A DNA stretch of 23,725 bases from an uncultured bacterium. Lineage in GTDB: Bacteria > Spirochaetota > Brevinematia > DTOW01. Positions within the stretch are counted from its first letter, which is position 1; every line of letters begins with the position of its first letter. Positions 15,384-22,807 of the stretch are shown here, piece after piece. A model generated the notes under the pieces. It was not told the DNA's origin. It saw only the letters and a program-made list of their open reading frames with translations, and did not search any database. The position numbers were made by a program, and so were the translations under genes. The DNA lies in NCBI GenBank assembly GCA_937928175.1, contig CALFVP010000137.1, positions 1 to 23,725 of the forward strand, in the 5' to 3' direction.

Positions 15384-16102
15384 AATGTACCTAAACTATC
15401 CAAAAAAGATAACCCATAAAACACTTTCAAATTCTTATAACTAACACTTAGACCAAAAAACGGACATATACCTTTTAAACTACCGTAGTATATACCACTA
15501 TCAACACTCGTACAAATACCTTCATACTCAAAAATAACTGATCTGAAAAAACCAAAAAAATCCCTATAATGGTAGTTTAAACTAAAACCTAACTCCAACA
15601 TCACATTACTACCAAATTTGTACCTACATAAACTTTCAAAATAAACTAAGTCGTAGAAACTCATAGAACCAAAGAGATATAAAGATTCTAAGTAAATCCC
15701 TAATCCCAATCTGCTACCCAGATAAATATCCGAGAATAAAAAATAGTATTCGTACTTACCAATAAAAGAAATATAATAATCAAAATTACCAAAAAGTACG
15801 TTTTTGTACCCTAATTCAACAAAATAATCATAAATACTTACCGGTCCTAACCCATTCTTACTTTCATCCAAAAAATAAAAATCACCAAAATTTTTACTAA
15901 ACATAGTAAAATGCACATTACTGTAATTTAAAATTATTCCAAGATTTACACTATCAAAAGGCTCAATAGAATAGTAAAAAGAATACAAAATTTCATTTTC
16001 TAAAACTTTATCAAAAATCTTGATTTTGTCAATGTAAGCGTAAGGAGAGATTACAAGTACCAAAACAAAAACGTGTACAAAAATTAATAACCTAGATAAC
16101 AT
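15353..16102 (-). CDS. Unrecognised exported protein, possible outer-membrane beta-barrel
   Basis: I do not recognise this 249-residue protein. It starts with a clear signal-peptide-like stretch (LLIFVHVFVLVLVISPYAYI, residues about 5-24). The rest is extremely rich in Tyr, Phe, Leu, Gly and Ser, with short amphipathic strands that alternate aromatic and polar residues (for example FDYYISFIGKYEYYFLF and GLGIYLESLYLFGSMSF) and almost no long helices. This composition suits a small outer-membrane beta-barrel, though the C-terminal residue is Met and not the usual Phe. A TATAAT on the minus strand (16117-16112) lies 9 nt before the ATG, so the mRNA may be nearly leaderless. Its 3' end overlaps pyrB by 31 bp and it diverges from lnt. 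Confidence 0.6.
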   Translation of the reverse strand: MLSRLLIFVHVFVLVLVISPYAYIDKIKIFDKVLENEILYSFYYSIEPFDSVNLGIILNYSNVHFTMFSKNFGDFYFLDESKNGLGPVSIYDYFVELGYKNVLFGNFDYYISFIGKYEYYFLFSDIYLGSRLGLGIYLESLYLFGSMSFYDLVYFESLCRYKFGSNVMLELGFSLNYHYRDFFGFFRSVIFEYEGICTSVDSGIYYGSLKGICPFFGLSVSYKNLKVFYGLSFLDSLGTFQFWYFELNM

Positions 16103-16111
16103 AGAAGTAAA

Positions 16112-16117
16112 ATTATA
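16112..16117 (-). promoter_or_regulatory. Predicted -10 box of the exported-protein gene
   Basis: A perfect minus-strand TATAAT ends 9 nt before the ATG at 16102. The best -35 candidate is a weak TTGGAT (16142-16137) at 19 nt. No Shine-Dalgarno is present. Confidence 0.35.
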
Positions 16118-16140
16118 AATTTGGTGAATTCTATAAATCC

Positions 16141-16158
16141 AAACAATTAAAATTGTTT
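16141..16158. promoter_or_regulatory. Perfect 18-bp palindrome between the exported-protein gene and lnt
   Basis: AAACAATT (16141-16148) and AATTGTTT (16151-16158) are perfect inverted arms around AA. The site lies in a 62-bp divergent spacer, where one bound regulator could affect both genes. It is short and AT-rich, so chance is possible. Confidence 0.4.
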
Positions 16159-16164
16159 AAGCAA

Positions 16165-18003
16165 ATGAAAAGTTTAATAACTTCAATTTATAAAACGTTA
16201 TGGTGGATTTTATCTAGTTTACTTCTGTACTTATCTTTTCCACCGAATGGTATTCCATTTCTTGGACTATTTGCTCTGATTCCAAGTATATACAGAAGTT
16301 ATAAAGATGGATACATAAAGGTAATTTTAGATTCCTTCATTTTTTCAATCATATTTTGGATACTATCTGTTGACTGGTTTTCTTCATTTCATCCTTTTGC
16401 GTTAATAGCAATAATATTGCCTTTGTACTTATTCACAATGTTACCTTTCGTAATTCTTTCATCTATATCAAAAAATTTCAACGAAGATGGGATAATTCTA
16501 TTTCCATTTTTATGGGTAATGATGGAAACAGTAAGGTTAAACGGTTTTTGGTCATTTCCTATGATACTTTTAGGACATACTCAATATCATTTTTCCTTAA
16601 GTGATAACATTGTCTTTTCTTCATTAAATGGAGCAATACCTTCAATAGCTCAATCTTTTGGCATTCTTGGAGTTAGCTTAAGTGTAGCTCTCTTCAATTC
16701 ATCATTTTTAATAATCTTTCTCAAAATACAGAACAAAAAACTTAAACAAGAAAACCTAAAGTTATCTAACATATTACTACTAACAGTAACAATAATAGCT
16801 ATATATTCAACCTTAATAATCTTAACAAAACCATACTTAATTAACCTATCGATACTATCATTGGCATTAATCGTAATGCTATTACTAACAATTCTATTGA
16901 TTGAAAAATCAAATTTCTTAAATTCTATAAACTTCTACTTTACATCATTAAAAGCATTTTACCCAATAGTTCTAGTTGTAACCATTTTTACTTACGGCTT
17001 AACAATTTATTTAGATACAAAAAAGACATACGATAACTTTAACGGTAATATTGTAAAGTTTGGATTACTTCAACCTAACTTTTCACCATGGGATAAAATT
17101 TTAGCTAGAGATTTTGGCAAACTTGAAGAAGTAACAAAACTTTATCAAGACGCTGGGAAGTTTGCGGATATTGTAGTAGGTTGTGAAAGCATACTGAGAG
17201 ATCCTGTAAACGTATACTACAACTACGGAGATAGATTTGGAATAGAAGCTATGAACATACCAAAAAAGGTAGGGAAACCTGTAATTTTAACCTATCCACA
17301 CAAAGAATCTTTCTTAACGAACACGTTTATAAAAAGAAATGGTAAACTTTTCAGAGTAATTCAAGAAATTAGCAAATATTACAACAGTGCAATATTTTTC
17401 GACAGTGAGGGCAAAATTATTGCTAGGTACGATAAAGTACACACTGTACCGTTTGGTGAATGGACTCCTTTTGCTGAGTATATACCGGGATTAAGAGAGA
17501 CCATAAACTCAATAGTTGGTGGAGAACTTCATCCTGGAAAAGAATTTACTGTAGTAAGTATCAAAGTAAAACCCAGTGTAGTTGTAAACCTAGCACCAAT
17601 AATATGTTTTGAAGATCTATACCCTTACATAACTAAAAAACTTAGGATAATTGGAGCAGACGTATTAGTAAACATGACAAACGACGGTTGGGCAAGAAGT
17701 GTAAAAAGCCAATGGCAACACCTAATAGGAGCAATGTTTAGAGCAATTGAAACAGGAATACCCTTAATTAGAGCAACAAATACTGGCAGAACAGCTTTAA
17801 TACTACCTTACGGTAAAATAATATCAAACATAAACGATTTTGAAAAAGGGTTTATGATAGCAGAATTGAAAATTGCTAAAGTGCCCACCTTTTTCACAAC
17901 ATACGGAGAATATTTAATAATTGCAATTATACTAATAACTAACGCATTTATACCGATCTATACAATACTCAAAACGGTAAAAAATCTTAAAACAAAAACT
18001 TAA
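16165..18003 (+). CDS. lnt: Apolipoprotein N-acyltransferase
   Basis: Lnt adds the third acyl chain to the N-terminal Cys of lipoproteins at the periplasmic face of the inner membrane, so its presence points to a diderm. From ATG 16165 the protein has 612 residues. Counting from an in-frame TTG at 16153, the catalytic triad is Glu345 in VVGCESILRD, Lys428 in RYDKVHTVPFGEWTPF and Cys485 in APIICFEDLYP, followed by NMTNDGWA and RATNTGRTA. The N-terminal half is polytopic and one helix closes the C-terminus. It is about 100 residues longer than E. coli Lnt. The surplus lies around residues 190-290, where two or so extra hydrophobic stretches precede the nitrilase domain. Neither start has a good Shine-Dalgarno; the ATG is chosen for convention. 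Confidence 0.93.
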   Translation: MKSLITSIYKTLWWILSSLLLYLSFPPNGIPFLGLFALIPSIYRSYKDGYIKVILDSFIFSIIFWILSVDWFSSFHPFALIAIILPLYLFTMLPFVILSSISKNFNEDGIILFPFLWVMMETVRLNGFWSFPMILLGHTQYHFSLSDNIVFSSLNGAIPSIAQSFGILGVSLSVALFNSSFLIIFLKIQNKKLKQENLKLSNILLLTVTIIAIYSTLIILTKPYLINLSILSLALIVMLLLTILLIEKSNFLNSINFYFTSLKAFYPIVLVVTIFTYGLTIYLDTKKTYDNFNGNIVKFGLLQPNFSPWDKILARDFGKLEEVTKLYQDAGKFADIVVGCESILRDPVNVYYNYGDRFGIEAMNIPKKVGKPVILTYPHKESFLTNTFIKRNGKLFRVIQEISKYYNSAIFFDSEGKIIARYDKVHTVPFGEWTPFAEYIPGLRETINSIVGGELHPGKEFTVVSIKVKPSVVVNLAPIICFEDLYPYITKKLRIIGADVLVNMTNDGWARSVKSQWQHLIGAMFRAIETGIPLIRATNTGRTALILPYGKIISNINDFEKGFMIAELKIAKVPTFFTTYGEYLIIAIILITNAFIPIYTILKTVKNLKTKT

Positions 18004-18044
18004 CAAAGAATAAATTTTGTATTTTTAAGATTTAACTTATACTA

Positions 18045-18068
18045 TATAATCTATAATGGAGGTATAAT
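18045..18068 (+). promoter_or_regulatory. Triple TATAAT cluster and Shine-Dalgarno before the TPR gene
   Basis: Perfect TATAAT hexamers occur at 18045-18050, 18052-18057 and 18063-18068, with GGAGG at 18058-18062 between the last two and the ATG at 18069. The first is the best-placed -10 box, giving a leader that keeps the Shine-Dalgarno. No convincing -35 box was found. Confidence 0.4.
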
Positions 18069-19814
18069 ATGGATAAAAGAAAAATTTTAACAACTGTTGG
18101 AATAGGTACACTAATAGTACTTTTGGCTGGAATTTTTTTAATATTCAGTAGCAAGAGTAATCAATCAGAAAGAGAGAGAATTATTAATCTTGTCAAAATA
18201 TATTTAAGAGAAGGAGACTACAACAGAGCTTTGGATTACCTAGACAAACTGTATATTCAGAACCCAAATGACAGTGAAGTTTCAAATCTTATGAAAGATG
18301 TAATAGAAAAGAAAAAGAAGAAAGAACAAGAAATGTCAAAAAAAGAAGTTATAGTAAACGTTGAAATACCAAAGGAAAAAATACAACCACCACAAACAAA
18401 GATAGAAGAAATAAAAGAAGATAAAACAAAAACCAAAAAAGAACGAGCAAAAGAGATATTTGAAGAAGGATTAAAGTACCTTAAGAAAGGTGATATAAAC
18501 AATGCACATATAAGATTTGAGAAAGCAAATGAACTAGATCCTGAGAATACTAAAAACAAAGGAGCTTTATCGTATACTATTTACAAGAAAGGTAATCCCG
18601 AAAAAGCGTTAAAGATAGCAAATGAGGTAATTTCATCGGACTCAAGCGAACCATATTCACATCTTACTAAGGGTAACATATTCTACGACAACGAAAATTA
18701 CGATAATGCACTAGATGAATTTGATAAGTTTATATCTAGTGGTGAAGAAGATGCTGAAATGAGATACAAAAGGGGAATAATATATTACCTAAGAAAAATG
18801 TACAACGAAGCAATAAAAGAGTTTAAAATAGCAATAGAAATAAAACCTAACTTTGACAAAGCGTACTATAATCTCGGATTAAGCTACTATGCTCTCGGAG
18901 ATAAAGAAAACTCATTAAAGTATTTAAACCAAGCAATATCTTCTAATCCTTTATTTGCAAAACCTTACATAAACATAGGAACAATACACTATCTAGACAA
19001 AAATTACGAAAAAGCATTGAATTATTTCTTAAATGCCTACAAGTACGAGAAAAATAACGATTCATTATTAGTTAAAATAGGTAACACTTACGACAAACTA
19101 GGACAACCAGATAAAGCAATGCCTTTTTACTCTTCGGCTCTAAAAATAAATCCCAAAAACTTTGTTGCTCTTTACAATCTAGGAAACTTTTACCTATTCG
19201 TTAAAGAAGATCCAAAAACAGCTAAAAAGTATATAGAATCTGCTTATTCGATAAACAAAAACGATCCACTACTACTAACAACATTAGCAAATTTGTACCT
19301 AACCGAAGGTGATACTGAAAAATCTTTTTCTTTGTTTACAGAAGTTATAAAAAGTAATCCAGAATTACCTGAACCGTACGCAGGATTGGGGTTTGTGTAC
19401 TTAAAAATGAATAAAACATCTGATGCTATAAAACTTTTTAAGAAAGCACTTTCTCTAAACCCGAACGATTACAACGCATTAATAGGTATGGGTGATGCTA
19501 TGCTAAAAGAAGAGTTTTACGATGAAGCAATAAATTACTACTCAAAAGTAATAGAAAAGTTTAAAGATTCGTATAGAGCACTAGTAGGATTAGGTAAATC
19601 TTACGCCAAAAAAGGTGATTTCACTAAAGCTTCAAAATTTTACAAAGAAGCTTTAACAATAAAAGAAACACCAGAAATACTATTTGAATTAGCTGTATCA
19701 TTAGAAAAATCTGACAACAAAGGAGAAGCTATAATATACTATACTAGGATAAAAGATAAATTCCCAAATTACGAAAAAATAGACATTATTAATAAAATAC
19801 TAAAAAACATGTAA
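18069..19814 (+). CDS. Membrane-anchored TPR-repeat protein
   Basis: The 581-residue product has a single N-terminal transmembrane helix (about residues 9-28), a first TPR-like pair, and a charged Lys/Glu/Pro linker (about 78-135). A long superhelix of roughly a dozen TPR units follows up to the C-terminus. The units carry the consensus W/L-G-Y-A-F-A-P pattern (for example NFDKAYYNLGLSYYALGDKENSLKYL is one unit in part; others end in INP, SNP or LNP). With a cytoplasmic N-terminus and no cleavage site, the repeats should face the periplasm and bind proteins there. The role is unknown; flagellar, envelope or secretion assembly are options. GGAGG gives a clear start. It lies 66 bp downstream of lnt and ends 7 bp from the convergent GGDEF-like gene. 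Confidence 0.85.
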   Translation: MDKRKILTTVGIGTLIVLLAGIFLIFSSKSNQSERERIINLVKIYLREGDYNRALDYLDKLYIQNPNDSEVSNLMKDVIEKKKKKEQEMSKKEVIVNVEIPKEKIQPPQTKIEEIKEDKTKTKKERAKEIFEEGLKYLKKGDINNAHIRFEKANELDPENTKNKGALSYTIYKKGNPEKALKIANEVISSDSSEPYSHLTKGNIFYDNENYDNALDEFDKFISSGEEDAEMRYKRGIIYYLRKMYNEAIKEFKIAIEIKPNFDKAYYNLGLSYYALGDKENSLKYLNQAISSNPLFAKPYINIGTIHYLDKNYEKALNYFLNAYKYEKNNDSLLVKIGNTYDKLGQPDKAMPFYSSALKINPKNFVALYNLGNFYLFVKEDPKTAKKYIESAYSINKNDPLLLTTLANLYLTEGDTEKSFSLFTEVIKSNPELPEPYAGLGFVYLKMNKTSDAIKLFKKALSLNPNDYNALIGMGDAMLKEEFYDEAINYYSKVIEKFKDSYRALVGLGKSYAKKGDFTKASKFYKEALTIKETPEILFELAVSLEKSDNKGEAIIYYTRIKDKFPNYEKIDIINKILKNM

Positions 19815-19821
19815 ACTTAAA

Positions 19822-20694
19822 CTAGAGTTCGTAAACTATTTTATTAAGTCCCATGATTCTAGACTTGTAACATGCTTTTTCAACGTTCGAAATAAGTGTA
19901 GTTGGGTCATCTCCATCCTCAGGAAAAGACTGTATTCCTATACTAACAGAAATACCAAAAACCAACCCAGATACACTAAGAATAACATTCTCTATTTCAG
20001 CGAAAAATCTTTTCGTAAACAGTATTGCACCTTTCTTATCGGTATTTGGCAAGATCAAAGAAAATTTACCAACACTAAGTCTAAAACCCATATCTTCAGT
20101 TCTTTTTAAATCCCTAATAATACTACCAATATCAACTAAAATTTTTACAGCTACTGAAACGTTTCCAGAAACAGAAATTTTTTCAATTCCGTTTACCTGC
20201 AACATAACAATAGAAAAATTATGATTATGCCTTTTAGCTCTATTTACTTCCTTTTTAACAAAATCTTCAAAAAAATATCCTTTGTACAATCCAGTAAAAA
20301 AGTCTTGTATTACCAAGTCTTTAACTTTTTCAGTGAGAACAAGATCAACAACCGATGGGTTTTTTAAATAGTTTTTTACCCTAAACATGTAATCAGCAAC
20401 AATCGCACTTATGTGAATCGGTCTACCTAAAATAGAAGTTATTTCTCTGTAATACTTTTCTATCTCTTCCCAAAGAGCTTTAGCTAACTCTTCTTCAAAG
20501 TTAACACCTGTAAGCAAAAAAATAAGTTTTTGAAAAAACTTAGGGTCTTTTTTCTTCTTTATAAGATTACGTATAGCTTTAACTTGGTCTAAACTACCAA
20601 AAACAGAATCGTAAATCTGAAGTAGAGTTTCATCGTCTGTATCTGCAACAAGGTAAGAATTATAATAAACATCGTTACCTAAAAATATCTTCAT
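19822..20694 (-). CDS. Degenerate GGDEF-domain protein
   Basis: The C-terminal half (from about residue 130) has the fold pattern of a diguanylate cyclase: DFFTGLYKGYFFEDF at the entry, a strand ending LQVNGIEK, the hairpin region FRLSVGKFSLILP and the late block SVSIGIQSFPEDG. The signature G-G-D/E-E-F is replaced by S-V-G-K-F, and the metal-binding D-x-D region reads Q-V-N, so catalysis is very unlikely. No R-x-x-D inhibitory site is evident before it. The first 125 residues are helical and match no domain I recognise. It is probably a GTP- or protein-binding regulator. The ATG at 20694 is chosen because GGAGAAG (20709-20703) is too close to the alternative GTG at 20703. No membrane segment is present. 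Confidence 0.8.
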   Translation of the reverse strand: MKIFLGNDVYYNSYLVADTDDETLLQIYDSVFGSLDQVKAIRNLIKKKKDPKFFQKLIFLLTGVNFEEELAKALWEEIEKYYREITSILGRPIHISAIVADYMFRVKNYLKNPSVVDLVLTEKVKDLVIQDFFTGLYKGYFFEDFVKKEVNRAKRHNHNFSIVMLQVNGIEKISVSGNVSVAVKILVDIGSIIRDLKRTEDMGFRLSVGKFSLILPNTDKKGAILFTKRFFAEIENVILSVSGLVFGISVSIGIQSFPEDGDDPTTLISNVEKACYKSRIMGLNKIVYEL

Positions 20695-20873
20695 AAATTT
20701 CACTTCTCCAATACAATAGTATTAATAATCAAATACAGTTTTATCAAGATGTATTTTAAAAACTCATTCAATTAGTAAAGTTTTTCCAAATATGTGAGGA
20801 TGTTCTAAAAACTCCATTAAACTACCAAGAAAAAGGCAATACTTTTCTACTAAATACGTTACTACAATTTAGT

Positions 20874-20894
20874 ATTGAAAGAAAAACTTTCAAT
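20874..20894. promoter_or_regulatory. Inverted repeat over the metallophosphoesterase promoter
   Basis: ATTGAAAG (20874-20881) and CTTTCAAT (20887-20894) pair perfectly around AAAAA. The left arm contains the predicted -35 box TTGAAA and the right arm fills the spacer. A further split inverted repeat, TAAAT (20851-20855) with ATTTA (20867-20871), lies just upstream. The remaining spacer toward 20710 shows nothing clear. Confidence 0.5.
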
Positions 20895-20903
20895 GTAAAT
20901 AAT
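20875..20903 (+). promoter_or_regulatory. Predicted leaderless promoter of the metallophosphoesterase gene
   Basis: TTGAAA (20875-20880), an exact 17-nt spacer and AATAAT (20898-20903) end 6 nt before the GTG start at 20910. The same AATAAT-6-start layout is seen before the pseudopilin gene. No Shine-Dalgarno is present. Confidence 0.45.
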
Positions 20904-20909
20904 ATACTT

Positions 20910-21638
20910 GTGGTTATTGCAATTTTTTCAGATGTACATTCAAACTTGGAAGCATTGGATACATTCATAAATGAAACGTATGGTAAAGTTGACATGTACG
21001 TATGTTTAGGAGATATTGTCGGGTATGGTCCTGATCCTGTGGTATGTATAAATTTAGTCAAGTCCATATGCGGAACAGATTGGGCTATAAGAGGAAACCA
21101 TGATAGAGCAATACTGGAACCTAGAAAAACCAGCAAATTTAACTTTATCGCGGCTCAAGCAATAATTTGGACACTTGGTATAATTTCAGAAAACGAAGTA
21201 AACTATATAAAGGAACTAAGTGACATTATTGATTATAAAAACTACTTATTCGTTCATGGAGGATTAACTGAAATTGATGAATATATAATCTCAAAAACTT
21301 CAGCAACAAGAAATTTAGACAAATTATCAAGTCTTGGGAAAAACATATTGTTTTTCGGACATACTCATATCCCAGCACTATGGACATACGAAGGATTCAA
21401 AGAAATAACACTAAACGAACCAATACATTTAAGTAATGAAAAATTTTATTTAATAAACCCTGGAGCAATAGGACAACCTAGAGATAACATCTCTCTTGGA
21501 TCTTACTTAATATTTAACGATGTAGAAAACTACGTAATATTTAAAAGATTCAAGTACGATATAGAAAAAACATACCAAAAAATAATTAATAGAGGACTAC
21601 CTGAATACCTAGGTAGAAGGTTAAAGTTTGGAATTTAG
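20910..21638 (+). CDS. Calcineurin-like metallophosphoesterase (YfcE/MJ0936-type)
   Basis: The 242-residue protein has all the metal-binding blocks of a calcineurin-like phosphoesterase: IFSDVHSNLEAL (Asp8, His10), CLGDIVGYGPDP (Asp35), RGNHDRAIL (Asn63, His64), FVHGG and FGHTHIPAL. LINPGAIGQPRD near the C-terminus is typical of the YfcE-like subgroup. It should hydrolyse phosphodiesters or phosphomonoesters in the cytoplasm with two metal ions; the natural substrate is unknown. It starts at GTG 20910, because the family N-terminus begins right there. The frame is open upstream, but no usable start was seen. It diverges from the degenerate GGDEF gene, so a nucleotide-signalling link is possible but unproven. 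Its end overlaps the CBS protein gene by 18 bp. Confidence 0.88.
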   Translation: MVIAIFSDVHSNLEALDTFINETYGKVDMYVCLGDIVGYGPDPVVCINLVKSICGTDWAIRGNHDRAILEPRKTSKFNFIAAQAIIWTLGIISENEVNYIKELSDIIDYKNYLFVHGGLTEIDEYIISKTSATRNLDKLSSLGKNILFFGHTHIPALWTYEGFKEITLNEPIHLSNEKFYLINPGAIGQPRDNISLGSYLIFNDVENYVIFKRFKYDIEKTYQKIINRGLPEYLGRRLKFGI

Positions 21639-22805
21639 TTTAATTACTATATTCTCTATTTTACCATTTTTAACATCTCCAATTTCTATAACCATACCGT
21701 TAGGTAACTTCAATATTTCTCCTTTGTTTGGTATCTTACCCAACTTTTCTATTATAAAACCAGATATGGTATTGTAAAACTTTGAATCCAAATCCATCTG
21801 AAAGAATTCATTAAACTCCTTAAGTAAGGTATCACCATCCACTAAAAACTTTTCCTGAGAAACTTCAATAATCTTTGATACTCCTACCTTAAATATGTAA
21901 TTAAATATCACATCAGAAGTAATAAAACCTATTATATTACCGTACTCATCAACAACAACCGATACTTCTAAATTTTTACTTTTCATTTCAGTTACAAGAT
22001 CATAAATTTTTTTAGTCTCTGGTGCGAAGTTTACAGGTTCAAAGTACTTAAACAACAAAGAAGGCTTATCTATTAGACTTAAAAGTTTCTCTATTTTCAC
22101 AACACCAACAATATTTGTAATAGTTTCTTCATAAACAAAAATATACCTTGAAAAAGTAACAATTTTTTCAAACGATCTGCGAATATCTTTAGCATCAATA
22201 CTTATCGAACTAATGTTAGAGATCGGTACCATTATATCTTTTGCATCTAAGGCTAAAACATCTACAATACTTCTAATTTTATCATTTTTGATATTTCTTT
22301 TTACTATTTCTATAAATTCTGCTCTTTCAAGTTTTGAGTAATAGCTATCTTTTCTCATAAGAGGATAAATTATAGACTTATCAACAAACCTAAAAACAGG
22401 TTTACCAACGAAATTCAAGAAATACACTACTCTAGAGACGAACAATACCATATTTTCAGCTATACTGTATCCACCTATTTTTGGAAGTATTTCACCAAAA
22501 AAAGTTATCAATAGAGAAATAATTACTGTAGAAAGTATAACATTTAAAGACAAAAGTAAACTTGATACAGAAATAGCAAACAAAGTATTAAAAAAAACGT
22601 TCATAAATAGTATTGTTATCAACGTTTCTCTGTGTTTTTCCAAAAGTTTCTTGAGAAATCTACCATTTTTACGGTCTTTAACGATAATTTTATGTAATTT
22701 TACTTTATCAACCACAAAAAGCGATATTTCAGAAAACGAAGAGAAAGCAGAACCCAATATAGACAAAATAGATATTATTAAATTTGGTATATGAGATAAA
22801 TCCAT
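21621..22805 (-). CDS. CorC/TlyC-type CBS-domain membrane protein (DUF21)
   Basis: The 394-residue protein follows the standard order of the CorC/HlyC family. An N-terminal DUF21 (CNNM) transmembrane domain covers about 1-150 and includes SAFSSFSEISLF, near the usual S-x-x-F-S-x-x-E motif, and FFGEILPKI. A CBS pair spans about 175-295, marked by DIMVPISNISSI and VVDEYGNIIGFITSDVIF. A C-terminal CorC_HlyC domain covers about 305-390 and includes TISGFIIEKLGKIP. Members are linked to Mg2+/Co2+ efflux; the haemolysin name is historical. The gene starts 2 bp after the metG stop, so it is surely cotranscribed with metG. No separate Shine-Dalgarno is needed if translation is coupled. Confidence 0.9.
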   Translation of the reverse strand: MDLSHIPNLIISILSILGSAFSSFSEISLFVVDKVKLHKIIVKDRKNGRFLKKLLEKHRETLITILFMNVFFNTLFAISVSSLLLSLNVILSTVIISLLITFFGEILPKIGGYSIAENMVLFVSRVVYFLNFVGKPVFRFVDKSIIYPLMRKDSYYSKLERAEFIEIVKRNIKNDKIRSIVDVLALDAKDIMVPISNISSISIDAKDIRRSFEKIVTFSRYIFVYEETITNIVGVVKIEKLLSLIDKPSLLFKYFEPVNFAPETKKIYDLVTEMKSKNLEVSVVVDEYGNIIGFITSDVIFNYIFKVGVSKIIEVSQEKFLVDGDTLLKEFNEFFQMDLDSKFYNTISGFIIEKLGKIPNKGEILKLPNGMVIEIGDVKNGKIENIVIKLNSKL

Positions 22806-22807
22806 CT

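Noticed and set aside
16153..16164. TTG 16153 as the lnt start
   Set aside because: It adds only four residues, lies inside the palindrome and has no Shine-Dalgarno; ATG 16165 is preferred, though not proven.
20710..20909. Riboswitch or small gene in the GGDEF/metallophosphoesterase spacer
   Set aside because: I saw no known aptamer core and no open frame with a start signal. Only the promoter-associated inverted repeats stand out.
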